From Kuschelorhynchus macadamiae (taxonomy: Eukaryota; Arthropoda; Insecta; Coleoptera; Curculionidae): a stretch of DNA of 64,000 nt. Where the stretch lies: NCBI GenBank assembly GCA_030620095.1, contig JAUTXW010001311.1:1108501-1172500 (forward strand), given 5' to 3'. Under the pieces are notes generated by a model that was not told the DNA's origin, searched no databases, and saw only the letters and a program-made list of their open reading frames with translations. Position numbers and translations under genes: made by a program. Positions 35,584 through 44,579 of the stretch are shown piece after piece. The number at the start of each line of letters is the position of its first letter. Position 1 is the first letter of the stretch.

Positions 35584-36150
35584 TTGGAATCACCAGTGAC
35601 ATTTGTGCCTGAAGAGGATAAGTCAGTCATAATTGGCTCTGACAGGGAGGCCATAGCAGCTTGTAGGTCATTGGCACTGGAGGGCTCTAAATTAAGCATG
35701 GAGAAAACTGCAAAGAAAGATGATTTTTTGCAGTTTGATCCAATGACTCCACCAAGAGTGCGGCTGTCCCAAGATTCGGATAAAGCAAATGGTCGCTATA
35801 TATTAGCCAGATTAAGGGATCCTTCCTTACTAAAGACCTTAAGGCTATTTCTTGCTTATCTACACGACCAGCCATCTAGTGTGTGTTTTGAGGAGCATAC
35901 AAGTACTAGCATTAAATTATTGCTAGCTTCAGAAGGCCTTCCCAGTGACAAGGACTCCCTGCGCAAGCTGTATTATCGCTTCCACGATGCCTATGGGATT
36001 GGTTCATCTGAAGTGGACTCAGACCTTGCAGCGTATAGATCTTTCTACTCCTCGGAAAGAATTTTACGGCTCCAAAAAATTCGTGAAGGTACTGGTAAAT
36101 ATTATTCTAGTGGTTCACCATCAAAAAGTAAAAATTTTTTGTCAATATGA
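35584..36150 (+). CDS. LINE B ORF1 (5'-truncated), unknown domain
   Basis: The frame is open for 188 codons. The first in-frame ATG is only at 35698, and the open frame runs into the insertion junction, so the natural N-terminus is missing. Recognisable features are few: an acidic N-part, DKANGRYILARLRDPSLLKT, and an alpha-helical middle part, with a Ser/Lys-rich end. I see no CCHC knuckles, unlike many LINE ORF1 proteins. Its stop TGA (36148-36150) overlaps the ATG of ORF2 (36147-36149) as ATGA, so ORF2 is likely reached by termination-reinitiation. Function is inferred from position only: an ORF1 ribonucleoprotein component. Confidence 0.65.
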   Translation: MESPVTFVPEEDKSVIIGSDREAIAACRSLALEGSKLSMEKTAKKDDFLQFDPMTPPRVRLSQDSDKANGRYILARLRDPSLLKTLRLFLAYLHDQPSSVCFEEHTSTSIKLLLASEGLPSDKDSLRKLYYRFHDAYGIGSSEVDSDLAAYRSFYSSERILRLQKIREGTGKYYSSGSPSKSKNFLSI

Positions 36151-38459
36151 CGCGAAAAGAGGATCTAGCACCCTCTAAAAAATTGACCAATAGTAATTTT
36201 AATCTTTTTTTTCTTAATATTCAGTCCTTAAGACATAAAACAGACGAATTATATCTTTTGTTAGAAGAGCTAAATTTTCCAGAAGTCATTGCCATCACTG
36301 AGCACTGGCTAAATATCAATCAACCTGTTTTTATTAAAAACTATACTACAATTGCCAGATTTAATAGAACTAATTTAACTCATGGAGGCACCATGATAAT
36401 GTCTTCAAACAACGATTTTTCCGAAATATCAAAGTATAATAATTTATTATCTGAAAAAGTATTTGAATTTTCTATCGTTTATCACAATACTTATGACCTT
36501 TATATTATTTGTATTTATAGAACACCTGATGCTGATGTGCAATTATTCTGCCATAACCTTCTAAGTTTGCTCGAGTCCCTTCCTGTAAAAAGCAAATTAA
36601 TCTTATGTGGCGATTTCAATATTGACTTTTCCAGTGTGTGTGCTGCTCAGGAATGTCTTCAGTCCATCTTTGAGTCATTGGGAATTGCCATGCACGTCAA
36701 CTCACCAACCAGAATTACTAAGACAAGTGCCGGTACTATAGATTACGTTGTGTCTTCTTTCGATCCTAGCTCCGTCGATTGTAATGTCTTAAGTCCAGGT
36801 TTCTCCGATCATGAAGCAATTTTTACAAAATTTTCAATTACATCCAAAGCCAAAAATTCCTCTAGAAAAGTAGGCCGTATTTTTTCGGTTAGAAATTTCA
36901 TTAATTTCAAACACCTATGTCAAATAACTGACTGGGACTCTCACACTTATGATGTCGAGACTGAATTTTCTCGTTTTATAAAAACTCTAACTAATATAGC
37001 TTCTGAATCTTTTCCTCTTAGGCCTATCAAAAATAAAAGAAGTAAACCCTGGTCCACTAAAGGTTTAAGTATATCTTCTAAGAACATGCGGTCACTATCT
37101 CATTTAAAGAAATCTTCGGACAGTGTCTTTTTTCATAATTATGTAAAATCATACAGAAAAATTTATCATAAAACTATTAAAGCCGCCAAAGATATTTATT
37201 ACAATAATAGACTTTCTAACGCCAAAAATGTAGCTAAAGAAACCTGGTCTATCGTAAATGATTTAAGAAACAAAACTCCTTTATCCAGCACTATCCTTAC
37301 CTCTCCTGAGGACCTAAACAATTATTTTGTAAATGTAGCCAAAGATTTGACTAAATCCGTATCTCAATCTAATGACCCAATTTCATATCTCTCTAATCAT
37401 AGGGTAAACCTGCACAGTTTCTTCTTTTCACCAGTAGTTTTATCAGAACTTCGTAGTACAATTAATGATATCAAAAATAAATCTTCTTCGGGAACTGATG
37501 GCTTACTTTAAAAATGTATTCAAGTCTGCCGGAATGCACACTGGAGCATCTGACTACTTTGATAAATATGTCTTTCCAAAATGGTACTTTTCCAAGCTGC
37601 CTTAAAACTGCAATAATCATACCTCTTCACAAAGGAGGTGTTTCAGAAGAAGCTTCGAACTATCGCCCAATTGCACTTCTCCCTACGCTATCTAAGATCA
37701 TCGAAAGACTGGTTAAAAAAAGGCTTTTATCATTTCTGTCTAGATATGAAATACTTACAAAACATCAATTTGGATTTTTAAGTAACAAATGCACAAGCGA
37801 TGCCATGTTTTCCCTTCTTAATAGAGTTTACTCCAGCCTAAACAACCATCACGCTACGGCAACAATTTTCTGTGATTTTTCCAAAGCTTTCGATTGTGTG
37901 AATCATAATATATTAACTAACAAGCTGCAGTACTATAGATTTAGAGGGGCTCCTCTCAATTGGTTTAAGTCATATCTTAGCAACAGAAATCAAGTTGTGA
38001 AAGTTGACAACAGGATGTCTTCTTGTAGGCCAATGGAATGTGGAGTGCCTCAAGGCTAGGTACTAGGCCCTATCTTGTTTCTTCTGTTCATAAACGACAT
38101 GGCTAATTTAAACATTAGTGGAAAAATATGTCTATTTCTTTAAAAGATATAAAATACTAACCCTTCCTTGCTTATTCATTTTGGAATCGGTTTGCTTAAT
38201 TCGTAAGCACGCACCTGCTCTATTAGAGAGACCTTCTCACAACTACCCTCTCAGAAATACTGAGCACGATCTCTATTTTCCAACCCCACACTCAGAGTTA
38301 ATTAAAAGATCAGTAATCTACAATGCAAAAAAAATGCATAATCACCTGCCATTTAACATCAAATCCATAATATCTCTGACTTCATTTCGCAAGGCTTTAA
38401 AATCATTCTTACTGGAAAGAGCCTTCTACACCGTGAACGAGTTTTACAACACATAATTT
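36147..38459 (+). pseudogene. LINE B ORF2: endonuclease plus reverse transcriptase, RT core deleted
   Basis: The first 454 codons are intact and hold an apurinic-type endonuclease. FNLFFLNIQSLRHKTDELYL opens it, followed by VIAITEHWLN, IYRTPDADVQLF, LILCGDFNIDFS and TIDYVVSS, with SPGFSDHEAIF as the C-terminal SDH motif. A linker with SSGTDGLL ends in a stop at 37509. The RT continues in frame 37514-38059: LKTAIIIPLHKGG, NYRPIALLPTLSKIIERLVK, KHQFGFLSNKCTSDAM and IFCDFSKAFDCVNHNILTNK. GVPQG is followed by a TAG stop and VLGPILFLLFINDMANL. The next expected box, FADD, is missing. The sequence jumps near 38130 to FKRYKILTLPCLFILESVCL and HNYPLRNTEHDLYFPTPHSE, the normal C-terminus. An internal deletion has therefore removed the catalytic aspartates. 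Confidence 0.85.
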
Positions 38460-38854
38460 TATCCTTATGAACCCCTAGTGTGATAGTTGCCATTACCAAC
38501 CATTTTTACCGAATTTTGTATATGTATTTTTTTTAATTGTTTCGTACTTTTTTATTTTTTACTTTGCTTTTTTATTTTTTTACATTATATTTATGAAAAT
38601 GTTTATAACATAGTACGACTGACAAAGTACATTTCTAATGTACTTCTTTTAGGATTCTATAATATTAATATTCTAAATTCTTGATTTAAATATTATTTTT
38701 CTATAATATTTATGATGTGTTTTTGTTTTGTTTTGTTTGCTAATTTTGATGTTTGTAAACTATTTTTTTACAACAGCTTTGTCCACAAAATTGTAAAATT
38801 TTTTTGACAATAAAGCATTTATTTATTTATTTATTTTATTATTTACATTAACTA

Positions 38855-39290
38855 CAAGGAACTGAAAACTTTAGTGAATTTAGACTCTCTTGAAAATAGA
38901 AGGTTAATCGTAGCGAAGACCTATGTACCCTATTTAAAATAAATAATGCAAATTTTAAATGCCCTGAACTTAAAGAAAAAATTTCGTTTGATGTTTTACC
39001 AAGGCAAACACGAAATAAGAAACTCTTCCATGTCCCGTTCCATTGAACAAACTATGGTATTTCAAGTTCGGAAACCCGGCTATATAATGCAAGAAATAGG
39101 TTCTGTGGTAATGATGATATAGATTTTTTCAGTGTTAGCTTAACATGTTTTAAATCAAAATATATTAGTATTTTGAGGGAATAGTCGTGCAGTTACTGAT
39201 TTTGAAATGTTTAGTAAGATATGATTGTTTAGATATAGGCAATTTGTAAGAGGCTTTGTCCGTAAATAAATAAATAAATAAATAAATTAA
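38855..39290 (+). pseudogene. LINE A C-terminus and 3' tail (right part)
   Basis: The plus strand gives NLDSLENRRLIVAKTY (with small breaks), LFKINNANFKCPELKEKISF, DVLPRQTRNKKLFHVPFH, SSETRLYNARNRFCGND and SVSLTCFKSKY. This is the typical C-terminal end of the LINE A type of protein. It is followed by 'aggctttgtccgtaaataaataaataaat' (39251-39280, two stretches), a TAAA-repeat 3' tail. It joins in sense with the ERVQRKFLRLIGF end at 35560. Confidence 0.75.
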
Positions 39291-39291
39291 G

Positions 39292-39618
39292 TAGTTTTTC
39301 CAGGCTGAATTTTAAAATATTTTATTAAACCGCACTTTTGTTCCGCCATTTTGGATTCGTACCAAAATTTTACTAGTTGATTCCTACATAACACTTGTTT
39401 TTTTGTGCAAAATTTGAGATAAATTGGATAAGCATGAGTAATAATTTTTTTTAACATTTCACTAGTCCGCCATTTTGTCAATCGGGTAAGTAGATTTTTA
39501 CTTATGCCGCGAACAGACAGACCGACGGAATTGAGAAAACATGTTTTTCGTCACCTAGGGAGGGTGATTTTTTCATGATTACAATACTTCCCTTTTATGA
39601 GGGAAGTAAAAATAAACT
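39292..39618 (-). repeat. SPR dispersed repeat, copy F (with terminal hairpin)
   Basis: Minus-orientation SPR text: 'ttaaaccgcacttttgttcc', 'gtaccaaaattttactag', 'gtccgccattttgtca', 'cagacagaccgacggaatt', 'acatgtttttcgtcaccta', ending in the terminal hairpin (tacttccc...gggaagta, 39587-39610). The outer end is thus on the right, at about 39613. Confidence 0.75.
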
Positions 39619-40595
39619 CGCGACAATAATGAGAAAATCTATTTTTGGACATCAGCACGCTTTAAAATGTAAAGATCAAAAAAAAAACTGAGGCTATACT
39701 ACTATACTTCACTATACTTCCCTCAGGGGAGAATAAAACATAACAATACTCGAACTTACATAACGGTGAAGGGGTCAAAACTACCATCGGGTCTTGGAAT
39801 GCCCCATGGCAGATATGATAATCAAACGAACTAAAAAAATAAAATGGATGGATAACATTTTTAGGCACATTATGCAATATAGTAAACAAAGAATAATTAA
39901 CTAAACCATCGAGTTGACCAAGAAATGTCGATCGGTTGTCTAACATTAAGTATACCAAGTACTAGACTTATTCATCATATTTGCAAACGTTTATATAGTA
40001 ATAATTAATTAACGTATAAACTTACTCATGCTTGAAGAAACTGGACTTTACGCCTGGTGAGGTATTTATTATATACTATATTAGACTATATTTATTTCTA
40101 AAATATTATCCTCTGATAACAATTTTATGTTTCAACGTACCAAGATTATCAAACACGCTCTTTGGATTAAAACAAGGAAAGCATTTTAATTTATATCAGA
40201 AAAATGAATTAATATAAACGGTAAACTGCATCAGTCTAAATATCGTTGCGTAAAAACATTTCGTAATATAAATCATGAATATATTCAGTCCCGTTAGACA
40301 CGAAAGATTTTGAATAATACGGTTCTCTGCTATTTATTCTAAGAAATATGACACGAAGGACCAAACCCGATTAAGAGAATCCATTAAAACTACTAACGGA
40401 AGTGGTCAACTCATAATATTTAGTAATTTTTAAGAAATTGGAAGAGTTTTTATTTGGATGTTAATTAGGATATATTAGCATTTAAAAGTAAAAAATTGGT
40501 AAGTTTCTTTTACCCGGAAATTCACTGAATATTTCATTTTATTAGGAATAATGAAGTGTGATCCAATTTAATTCAATACATAGTTATTTAGGGAC
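39619..40595. other. No recognised gene
   Basis: AT-rich. A minus-strand open frame at 39662-39958 codes for a hydrophobic, Phe-rich product with no motif that I recognise, and I do not support it as a gene. The rest contains nothing that I can name. Confidence 0.45.
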
Positions 40596-41485
40596 ACAAA
40601 TATGCTGTCTTTTCAAAAATTTTTATTTGGCGTCGTCATTTTGTTCTATCGTATTGGATTCCTACCAATATTTTACCAGTTTCTCCCTATGCCACACTTA
40701 ATTTTTGGGCATAATTTAAAATAAATTCAATAAGCTACATTAACACACACCGCGATTTTGTTACGTCATGTTGAATTCGTATCAGTTTATCTCTTAATTT
40801 TTCTACAACATTTTGAGTTACCAGAAAAATTTTTGTTGCGATGATATTTTAAAAATTTTATTTGGCCGCCAATTTGTTTTGCGATTTTATATTCATACCA
40901 AAATTCATTCTTATGCAACGCTTTATTTTTGTCAAAAATTATTTATTATTATTTATTTGTTAATAATTATCCAAAATTGTTTATCAACATTTTTTTAGTA
41001 ATAATTTTAACGCCAGGCTGCCATCTTGTTCAGGTATATTGGATTTTTGCCAAAATATTACCAGGATATGCCCATATGACCCTTAATTTTTGACTAAAAT
41101 GTGAAGTGAATCTTCAATCTGACAAACAGACAGACGAACCGACGCGACGGGATTGATAAAACATATTTTTTGGCATCTAGGGACGCTAAAACATGAAGAT
41201 ATGTAAAACCTGAAAGGGCAATTTTTTTCAGATTACAAACATTTTATTTGACCTTCATTTTGTTTCACCTTCTTGAATTAGTACCACACTTTTACTAGTT
41301 CATTTCTATACTACAAATTAGTTTTGGGACTTAATTATTAATTTAAAATCAGTTCGTTAGGTTTTTTTTTATTTTATTAAGCCGCAATTTTGTTCGGCGA
41401 TCCTGGATTCGTACCAAAATTTTAGCAGTTGATTTTTACAAAATACTTGATTTTTGTGGAAAATTTGACATAAACTGGATATGTA
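40596..41485 (-). repeat. SPR dispersed repeat, copy G, left part (split by mariner)
   Basis: Repeated minus-orientation phrases: 'tttggcgtcgtcattttgtt', 'attggattcctaccaatatt', 'ttggccgccaatttgtt', 'gacagacgaaccgacg', 'ttttttggcatctaggga', 'ttaagccgcaattttgttcgg', and 'aaatttgacataaactgga'. More than one SPR unit seems to be stacked here. At 41484 it is cut by the mariner element. Joining 'actggatatgta' to 'ctttttcagtaataatttt' across the element restores the SPR consensus. Confidence 0.68.
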
Positions 41486-43899
41486 ATGGGTGTCTGGATT
41501 TGGTTGCAAAAGCAGGGTATCTCGCTTATTTTTAAAGATAGAACCTTACGGTTTTCACGAACCTGAGCTAATTTTTTGTGAAACTCATGAAGCCGTAAAC
41601 AAAATTTTCATAGCCTTCTTCGTTTATGAGATACAGGGCGAAATAGAAAATTTTGCATTTTGGGACCCCCCTCGTAACTCGGTTATCCTTTAACTTAACG
41701 CAAAGGGAAAAATTGCTGCTCATATTTTTCGTTTGAGTTGTTATTTTTTAGATATGACCCAAAGTTGTGTTTTTTAAATGGGACACCCTGTATATTTCCA
41801 GTCCAGAAATTGATTTGTCCTTTTAAAAGCTTCTCAAAAATTTATAATAGTATGGGTCTATTTTAATAAACAACAACAAAAATCCTAATTTTTATAATTA
41901 TCATCCCAAATTTTGCAGTAGGCCATGCGAAACGATGCCGTTTTTTTTTGTTTTCTTGGAAGCAAATGACATTTCCCAATTTTGTACGCGTATATAAAAT
42001 ATAGCGCTAGTTTTTTGTATTTATTTATTGTGTAAAAATATATTTGTATTATTATGGAAGAAAACCAAACTTTCGAACATTATGAAAAGTACGATATGTT
42101 AGCTTGTTTTATATTAAGTAATGAAAATGTTGAAGCGGCTCCTGAGACGTATTTTAACAGGTAAATAGTTAATTTTTAGGTATGATGAAATACTATTGCT
42201 TAATTTTTATTTAGATATCCAGAAAGGAGGCAACCTAATATATCCACTTTTTATCGGATAAAAAAGAATTTACTTAATCACGGATCATTTATCAAACCTC
42301 GTACGAAAACATATAATAAAGAAAATCGGGAGGTTGAGGAAATTACGGTTTTGGCTAATGCAGAAGCTTACCCTACAAACTCTTGTAGGGCCAGTGAAAA
42401 GAGAATAGGGATTCCAAAAACTAGAGTTCAAGAAATTCTAAAAAAGTACAAATACCACCCATACAAATTTAGGCTCGTGCAGCACTTACAGCCAGGGGAT
42501 GCAGAGCGTCGGGTAGTCTTCTGCAATTAGTTTCGAGAAAGATGCGATATGGTTAGAGATTTTGAAATGAAGGTTATATGGTCAGACGAAGCACATTTCA
42601 GTAATTCTGGTATACTCAATAGGCACAATAGTAGATTCTGGTCCCAGGAAAAACAACACCAAATGTTTCCCAGAAGGTAGCAGGGCAGGTTTGGTCTAAA
42701 TGTGTCCTGCTTCATATTAGGAACACATAAAATTTTATATATTTGAGGGAAATCTAACAGCCAATTGTTATATAGAAATTTTAGAGACAGCTATACGTGA
42801 ACTATTTGACGGTGTTCCTCTAACGCAAATTAACGAACTTTATTTTCAACAGGACGGTGCTCCTGGATACAATTCTGGAATGACGAGATTATTTCTGGAC
42901 AATAATTTTACAAATCAATGGATCGGAACAAATGGACCTATAAGATGGCCCCCTAGGTCGCCAGATTTGTCGATTTTAGATTTCTTTCTATGAGGATATC
43001 TGGAAAATAGAATTTACAAAGACCACTATGATAATGTCCAAGATTTAGGAAATGCAATAAGAGAAAATTTTCGCTATTTACAAAATCATCCCGTTATTTT
43101 GCTTAATTCCCTAAAACGAATACGAAAATTGTGCGAAGCATGCATAGAACAAAATGGAAATCAGTTTGAACAGTTCTTTTGATTTCCTTTGATTTCCTTG
43201 GTTACTGTAGTTCTTATACGACAGTTGATTTTTGCTGAAAGGCTTGTTACATAATAATTTATTACTGTTTTGTTCTTGTGTTACATAAATCTAGGTAGGT
43301 GGTACCTTTTTGGTGCGAAATTATCAATACCTATTTTGATAAATAGATTTAATTACATATTTATTTTGTTTTATTGTTAGGATGTAGATATTGTTAACGA
43401 CTTTAAATAAAAGGCAGCATTGTTTTGCATGTCCTACTGCAAAATTTGGGATGATAGTTATAAAAATTAGGATTTTTGTTGTTGTTTATTAAAATAGACC
43501 CATACTATTATATATTTTTGAGAAGCTTTTAAAAGGACAAATCAATTTCTGGACAAATATACAGGGTTTCTTATTTAAAAAAACACAACTTTGGATCATA
43601 TCTAAAAAATAACAACTCAAATGAAAAATATGACTACGCCACTGGATCTAGCGTAAAAAACTGCATAAGCAGCAATTTTTCACTTTGCGTTAAGTTAAAG
43701 GATAACCGAGATACGAGGGGGGTCCCAAAATACAAAATTTTCTATTTCGCCCTGTATCTCATAAACGAAGAAGGCTATGAAAATTTTGTTCGGCTTCATG
43801 AGTTTCACAAAAAATTAGCTTAGGTTCGTGAAAACCGCAAGGTTCTATCTTTAAAAATAAGCGAGATACCCTGCTTTTGCAACCAAATCCGGACACCCG
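41486..43899 (+). mobile_element. Mariner-type element with about 455-bp TIRs and TA duplication
   Basis: Left end ATGGGTGTCTGGATTTGG (41486 on); right end, reverse complement, CGGGTGTCCGGATTTGG (ending 43899). TA flanks both sides (41484-41485 and 43900-43901). The inverted arms run for about 455 bp (41486-41940 and 43414-43899) at high identity and include 'tatacagggt...' and a 'gcagtaggccatgc' inner edge. Between them lies a DUF4817-type transposase pseudogene (42054-43182). Such long TIRs are unusual for this superfamily, where 20-250 bp is common. The element sits in SPR copy G. Confidence 0.9.
42054..43182 (+). pseudogene. DUF4817-type mariner transposase, one intron, several stops
   Basis: Exon 1 (42054-42160) starts MEENQTFEHYEKYDM and ends YFNR. 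An intron of 54 bp, gtaaat...tttatttag (42161-42214), restores the phase and gives YFNR|YPERRQPNISTFYR, the helix-turn-helix segment typical of DUF4817 proteins. RVQEILKKYKYHPYKFRLVQ and QHLQPGDAERRVVFC follow, then the DDE core: WSDEAHFSN (about 42580), LYFQQDGAPGYN (about 42840-42875) and RWPPRSPDLSILDFF (about 42940-42990). By my count about 36 residues separate the second and third Asp. Stops replace probable Trp codons in C-N-W-F-R (TAG, about 42527) and FFL-W-GY (TGA, about 42993), with a frame break near 42680-42750. The copy is inactive. Confidence 0.88.
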
Positions 43900-43901
43900 T
43901 A

Positions 43902-44110
43902 CTTTTTCAGTAATAATTTTTTAAAGATTTAACTAGGTCAACTAAACTTGAAATTTGCGCACGGAAACTCTTTGCGGGCATTTTTTTATTCCCAGAATTA
44001 TCGTCTTTAAACAGGACTTTTAGATATTTTAATGTTTTCAGCATTAAATAATATTCAAAAAATATAGATTTATCGTGTTTTTTACGCTTGTAGAGAATTT
44101 GGCCAAATTT
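43902..44110 (-). repeat. SPR dispersed repeat, copy G, right part
   Basis: It continues copy G after the mariner: 'tttttcagtaataatttttt', 'gatttaactaggtcaac', 'tgaaatttgcgcacggaaac'. The match to SPR weakens after about 43960. There is no terminal hairpin here before the Crypton coding region starts. Confidence 0.5.
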
Positions 44111-44221
44111 ACTCCATATTAGCTTACCATAATTTGATAACTAATTAAACGATTAATTAAATAAGACAACAATAAGTTCTCTTTGCCACCTTGCAATTTT
44201 GACAATTTCAGTCTTTTTGCT

Positions 44222-44513
44222 ATGTCAACCAAAATACAAATATTCAATCATTTGAAAAAAGCTTCAAAAAAAGTAATTCTGCTTAAAATGGATAGTTTGG
44301 ATGAATCAGAAGATTTGGAGCTACTGCCAGTAAAATCAAAACAGAAGTATGAAAAACAGTATGACTTGTTCGGGAAATGGTCTAAAGTAATAGGTGTGAA
44401 AAGGGTTAAAGAAGAGGTACTATTAGCTTATTTTCTTGAATTAAGCAAAGAATTTAGACCAAATACCTTGTGGGCTCAATACTCAATGCTTAAGAGCGTT
44501 TTAAAAGTTAAAA

Positions 44514-44520
<7 letters not shown>
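44222..44520 (+). pseudogene. Crypton tyrosine recombinase, N-terminal part
   Basis: MSTKIQIFNHLKKASKKVIL, then MDSLDESEDLELLPVKSKQK (44288), YEKQYDLFGKWSKV, VKEEVLLAYFLELSKEF and LWAQYSMLKSVLKVK. This is the core-binding domain of a Crypton recombinase. It parallels the copy at 24807 (RYEAAYKSFKNWC, LAYFHEKSA, LWCEYSMLKSTLF). The frame runs directly into an A-run and (TA)n that would encode a Lys then Ile-Tyr repeat, so the protein is broken here. Confidence 0.8.

Positions 44521-44574
<54 letters not shown>
44521..44574. repeat. (TA)n microsatellite, left of pogo
   Basis: About 26 TA units follow an A-run. It is directly joined to the pogo TIR at 44575. The right-hand companion lies at 47485-47556. 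Together they were presumably one tract into which the TA-specific pogo element inserted. Confidence 0.95.
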
Positions 44575-44577
<3 letters not shown>

Positions 44578-44579
44578 GA

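Larger units (their letters stand above)
35583..38838 (+). mobile_element. LINE B: younger LINE inserted in LINE A, 5'-truncated, with internal deletion
   Basis: LINE A coding text stops at about 35580 and resumes at about 38855, so the sequence between is a later insertion. LINE B has ORF1 (35584-36150), ORF2 (36147-38459) and a 3' tail of TTTA repeats (38818-38838). An ACATT-like phrase at both junctions (35578-35583 and about 38844-38848) is a possible target duplication. The 5' end cuts into ORF1, which has no initiating ATG at its left edge, so the insertion is 5'-truncated, as is usual for target-primed reverse transcription. Confidence 0.78.

Noticed and set aside
39662..39958. Minus-strand 98-codon hydrophobic open frame
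   Set aside because: No recognisable motif, no partner exons, Phe-rich as expected from AT-rich DNA.
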